Assembly: GCF_030376615.1 (NCBI RefSeq) | Contig: NZ_JARRAB010000017.1 | Span: 48,970-112,969, forward strand | Direction: 5' to 3' | DNA length: 64,000 bases | Source: Pseudomonas sp. sp1636 | Lineage (GTDB): Bacteria; Pseudomonadota; Gammaproteobacteria; Pseudomonadales; Pseudomonadaceae | In this document: positions 62,567-64,000 of the stretch, piece after piece | How positions within the stretch are numbered: the stretch's first letter is position 1 | Layout of the letters: each line of letters begins with the position of its first letter | Notes under the pieces: generated by a model | What the model saw: only the letters and a program-made list of their open reading frames with translations | What the model was told of the DNA's origin: nothing | Databases searched by the model: none | Program-made: the position numbers and the translations under genes

Positions 62567-62797
62567 GGGGTAGGTTCCTCGGGTCGGATGTTCGGCTGCG
62601 CGCGGAGAGATGAACTGGCCGCGTTGCGCTGCCATTAGACGGCGCAACGGTGTGGCTGACAAAGGATGCTTGTTCAGCGGATAGATGACGCAGGATCGTC
62701 TGTGCCCAGCGCTAACGTGCTGTTCTGGGAGAACCATGCACGCTGGATGTTGGACGCTCGAATCCAGGCTCGGCAGCGTGCAATGGTTCGCCTGCCA

Positions 62798-63151
62798 TCA
62801 ACGGCTGACGGCAGCAATCACGGAGATTTCTACCAGCAGTTCGGGGCTGGCCATCGCGGCTTCTACACAGGCCCGTGCAGGGGCGAAGCCCGACGGCACC
62901 CAGTTGTCCCACACGCTGTTCATCTCGGCGAACAGGCTCATGTCCTTCAGGTAGATGGTGGCGGACAGAATCTGTTGGCGATTGCTGCCGACCGACGCCA
63001 GTAGTGTGTCGACCTTGGCCAGCATGGTGCGTGTTTGTTCCTCGATCCCGGCGCTGCGGTCTTCTGCCACCTGCCCGCATAGATAGGCGGTCTGGTTGTG
63101 CACCACGACTCGGCTCATGCGTGCGCTGGTTTCATATCGGCTAATGCTCAT
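62798..63151 (-). CDS. RidA-family enamine/imine deaminase
   Basis: 117 residues of the RidA/YjgF trimer family. Landmarks are [21 protein letters not shown] and [22 protein letters not shown] with the conserved Arg of ARxxVE. RidA hydrolyses reactive 2-aminoacrylate and related enamines. The strong AGGAG site precedes the ATG. It is 231 bases upstream of dsdA on the same strand, with an unassigned gap between. Because DsdA generates 2-aminoacrylate, a linked detoxification role is plausible. It belongs to a RidA subfamily that is not the housekeeping RidA by its N-terminus ([14 protein letters not shown]). Confidence 0.87.
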   Translation of the reverse strand: MSISRYETSARMSRVVVHNQTAYLCGQVAEDRSAGIEEQTRTMLAKVDTLLASVGSNRQQILSATIYLKDMSLFAEMNSVWDNWVPSGFAPARACVEAAMASPELLVEISVIAAVSR

Positions 63152-63255
63152 AACGGCTCCTGGGTGAATTCGATAGTGGGATGACCCGCTACTGTAGCGA
63201 GCTGCGCGGGGCAGGGCGTATAAACCTACCCTGAAACCGAAGAGAAGCTAACCGT

Positions 63256-64000
63256 ATGTTGCGCATGCTTTCGTTCCTGGCAGTGCTTGCCGCCTTGTAC
63301 CTGGCGATCTGCGTCGCCTTGTTCGTGGCCCAGCGCAGCCTCATCTATTTCCCGCAACCGCTTGCCATCAGCCACCCCGGCACGCTGCTCAGGCTGCCGG
63401 CGGACGAGGGTGAGGTGTTGGTGTCGATCCGGCCCCGCGCCGGCCCGAATGCCTTGATCTACTTCGGCGGCAACGCCGAGGACGTCTCCCTGAACCTGGC
63501 CGACTTTGCCCGGGCCTTTCCCGAGCATGCGCTCTACTTGCTGCACTACCGGGGCTACGGCGGCAGTTCCGGGTCGCCCTCCGAGGAGGCCATCCAGCGC
63601 GATGCCCTGGCCTTGTTCGACCGGGTGCATGGCGCCCACCCGCGTACCGTGGTGGTGGGGCGTAGCCTGGGTTCGGGGGTCGCCGTGCGCCTCGCCAGCC
63701 AACGTCCGGCAGCACGCCTGGTGCTGATCACTCCTTTCGACAGCCTGCAGGCGTTCGCCGCCCGTCAGTTCCCCTACCTGCCGATAAAGTGGCTGCTCAA
63801 GGACAAGTTCGAGTCTTCGACCTACGCCGCGCAGATCAGGGTGCCGACCCTGCTGATCGTGGCCGAGCACGACGAAGTCATACCGCGTGCCAGCAGCGAG
63901 ACGCTGTACCGGCATTTCGCCCCCGGCGTGGCCACGCTCAAGGTCATCCCGGACAAGGGCCACAACTCGATATCCGAGAGCCCCGAGTACCTGGAGTTGC
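63256..64000 (+). CDS. Alpha/beta hydrolase with N-terminal membrane anchor, truncated by the window
   Basis: The frame is open from ATG 63256 to the window end (248 residues seen). An uncleaved membrane anchor (about 5-25) is followed by YFPQP, IYFGGNAEDVSLN (oxyanion region), the nucleophile elbow VGRSLGSGV, the Asp of IVAEHDEVIP, and the His of KGHNSISE. This is the catalytic triad of the YfhR/BEM46-type (ABHD13-like) serine hydrolases. Substrate is unknown. It is divergent from the RidA-family gene. It probably lacks only a short tail. Confidence 0.88.
   Translation, partial: MLRMLSFLAVLAALYLAICVALFVAQRSLIYFPQPLAISHPGTLLRLPADEGEVLVSIRPRAGPNALIYFGGNAEDVSLNLADFARAFPEHALYLLHYRGYGGSSGSPSEEAIQRDALALFDRVHGAHPRTVVVGRSLGSGVAVRLASQRPAARLVLITPFDSLQAFAARQFPYLPIKWLLKDKFESSTYAAQIRVPTLLIVAEHDEVIPRASSETLYRHFAPGVATLKVIPDKGHNSISESPEYLEL

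Overview
The window is chromosomal DNA of a high-GC gammaproteobacterium, almost certainly a Pseudomonas of the aeruginosa/alcaligenes/stutzeri side of the genus. This rests on gene content (mexL-mexJK, class I fumarase, mqo, DUF1302/DUF1329 pair, SadC-type diguanylate cyclase), on several gene orders that I recall from P. aeruginosa (pykA/enoyl-CoA hydratase/ferredoxin reductase/sadC/fumarase; ppc/adk/tsaB; rsmJ near mexL-mexJK; hprA-rsmC; M48 lipoprotein next to a chemoreceptor), and on Pseudomonas-type REP palindromes between genes. These synteny statements are from memory, not from a search.

Layout. 1-4.1 kb: tail of an EAL-domain protein, NADP glutamate dehydrogenase (gdhA), and rRNA hydroxylation factor rlhA. 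4.1-7.9 kb: an inserted-looking segment (MocR-type regulator, palindromic operator, BenE-type transporter, and a 200-bp MITE-like element with a 4-bp target duplication), bracketed by two copies of a 107-bp sequence that is the 3' end plus terminator of the fumarase gene. 7.8-15 kb: fumarase, then sadC/ferredoxin reductase/enoyl-CoA hydratase as a tight operon, pyruvate kinase and a double-Usp protein. 15-23 kb: small lipoproteins and envelope proteins, PilZ protein, mqo, acyltransferase, small Cys-rich and DUF2007 proteins, and an SRAP protein lacking two of the usual catalytic residues. 23-31 kb: chemoreceptor, M48 lipoprotein, SnoaL-like protein, a TMEM165/GDT1 manganese transporter behind a yybP-ykoY riboswitch, rsmC, hprA and a LysE exporter. 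31-40 kb: a lipid/alkanoate-type cluster (AlkK-like acyl-CoA ligase, DUF1302 and DUF1329 outer-membrane-linked proteins, MalT/AlkS-like LuxR regulator) with a PsrA-like operator motif. 40-49 kb: ppc, adk, phosphorylcholine phosphatase, tsaB, a decayed DUF72 gene, a GlxA-type AraC regulator and rsmJ. 49-54 kb: mexL, mexJ, mexK. 54-60 kb: a repeat-rich accessory stretch with a GH13_18 sucrose-phosphorylase-like enzyme, a composite inverted-repeat element of about 0.56 kb, a membrane-anchored Mrr-type nuclease with a zinc finger, and a visibly AT-rich OLD-type ATPase/TOPRIM gene. 60-64 kb: DUF4197 protein, dsdC-dsdA with a nearby RidA-family gene, and the start of an alpha/beta hydrolase.

How the parts work together. 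Most of the window is ordinary central metabolism and housekeeping: anaplerosis and TCA (gdhA, fumarase, pyk, mqo, ppc), rRNA/tRNA modification (rlhA, rsmC, rsmJ, tsaB) and efflux (mexJK). The D-serine block pairs a 2-aminoacrylate-producing enzyme with a RidA-type protein that could clear that intermediate. The best candidates for something new are the AT-rich OLD-like gene with its membrane Mrr neighbour (possible phage-defence pair), the fumarase-end duplication around the MocR/BenE pair, and the layered RNA control predicted upstream of the GDT1 transporter.
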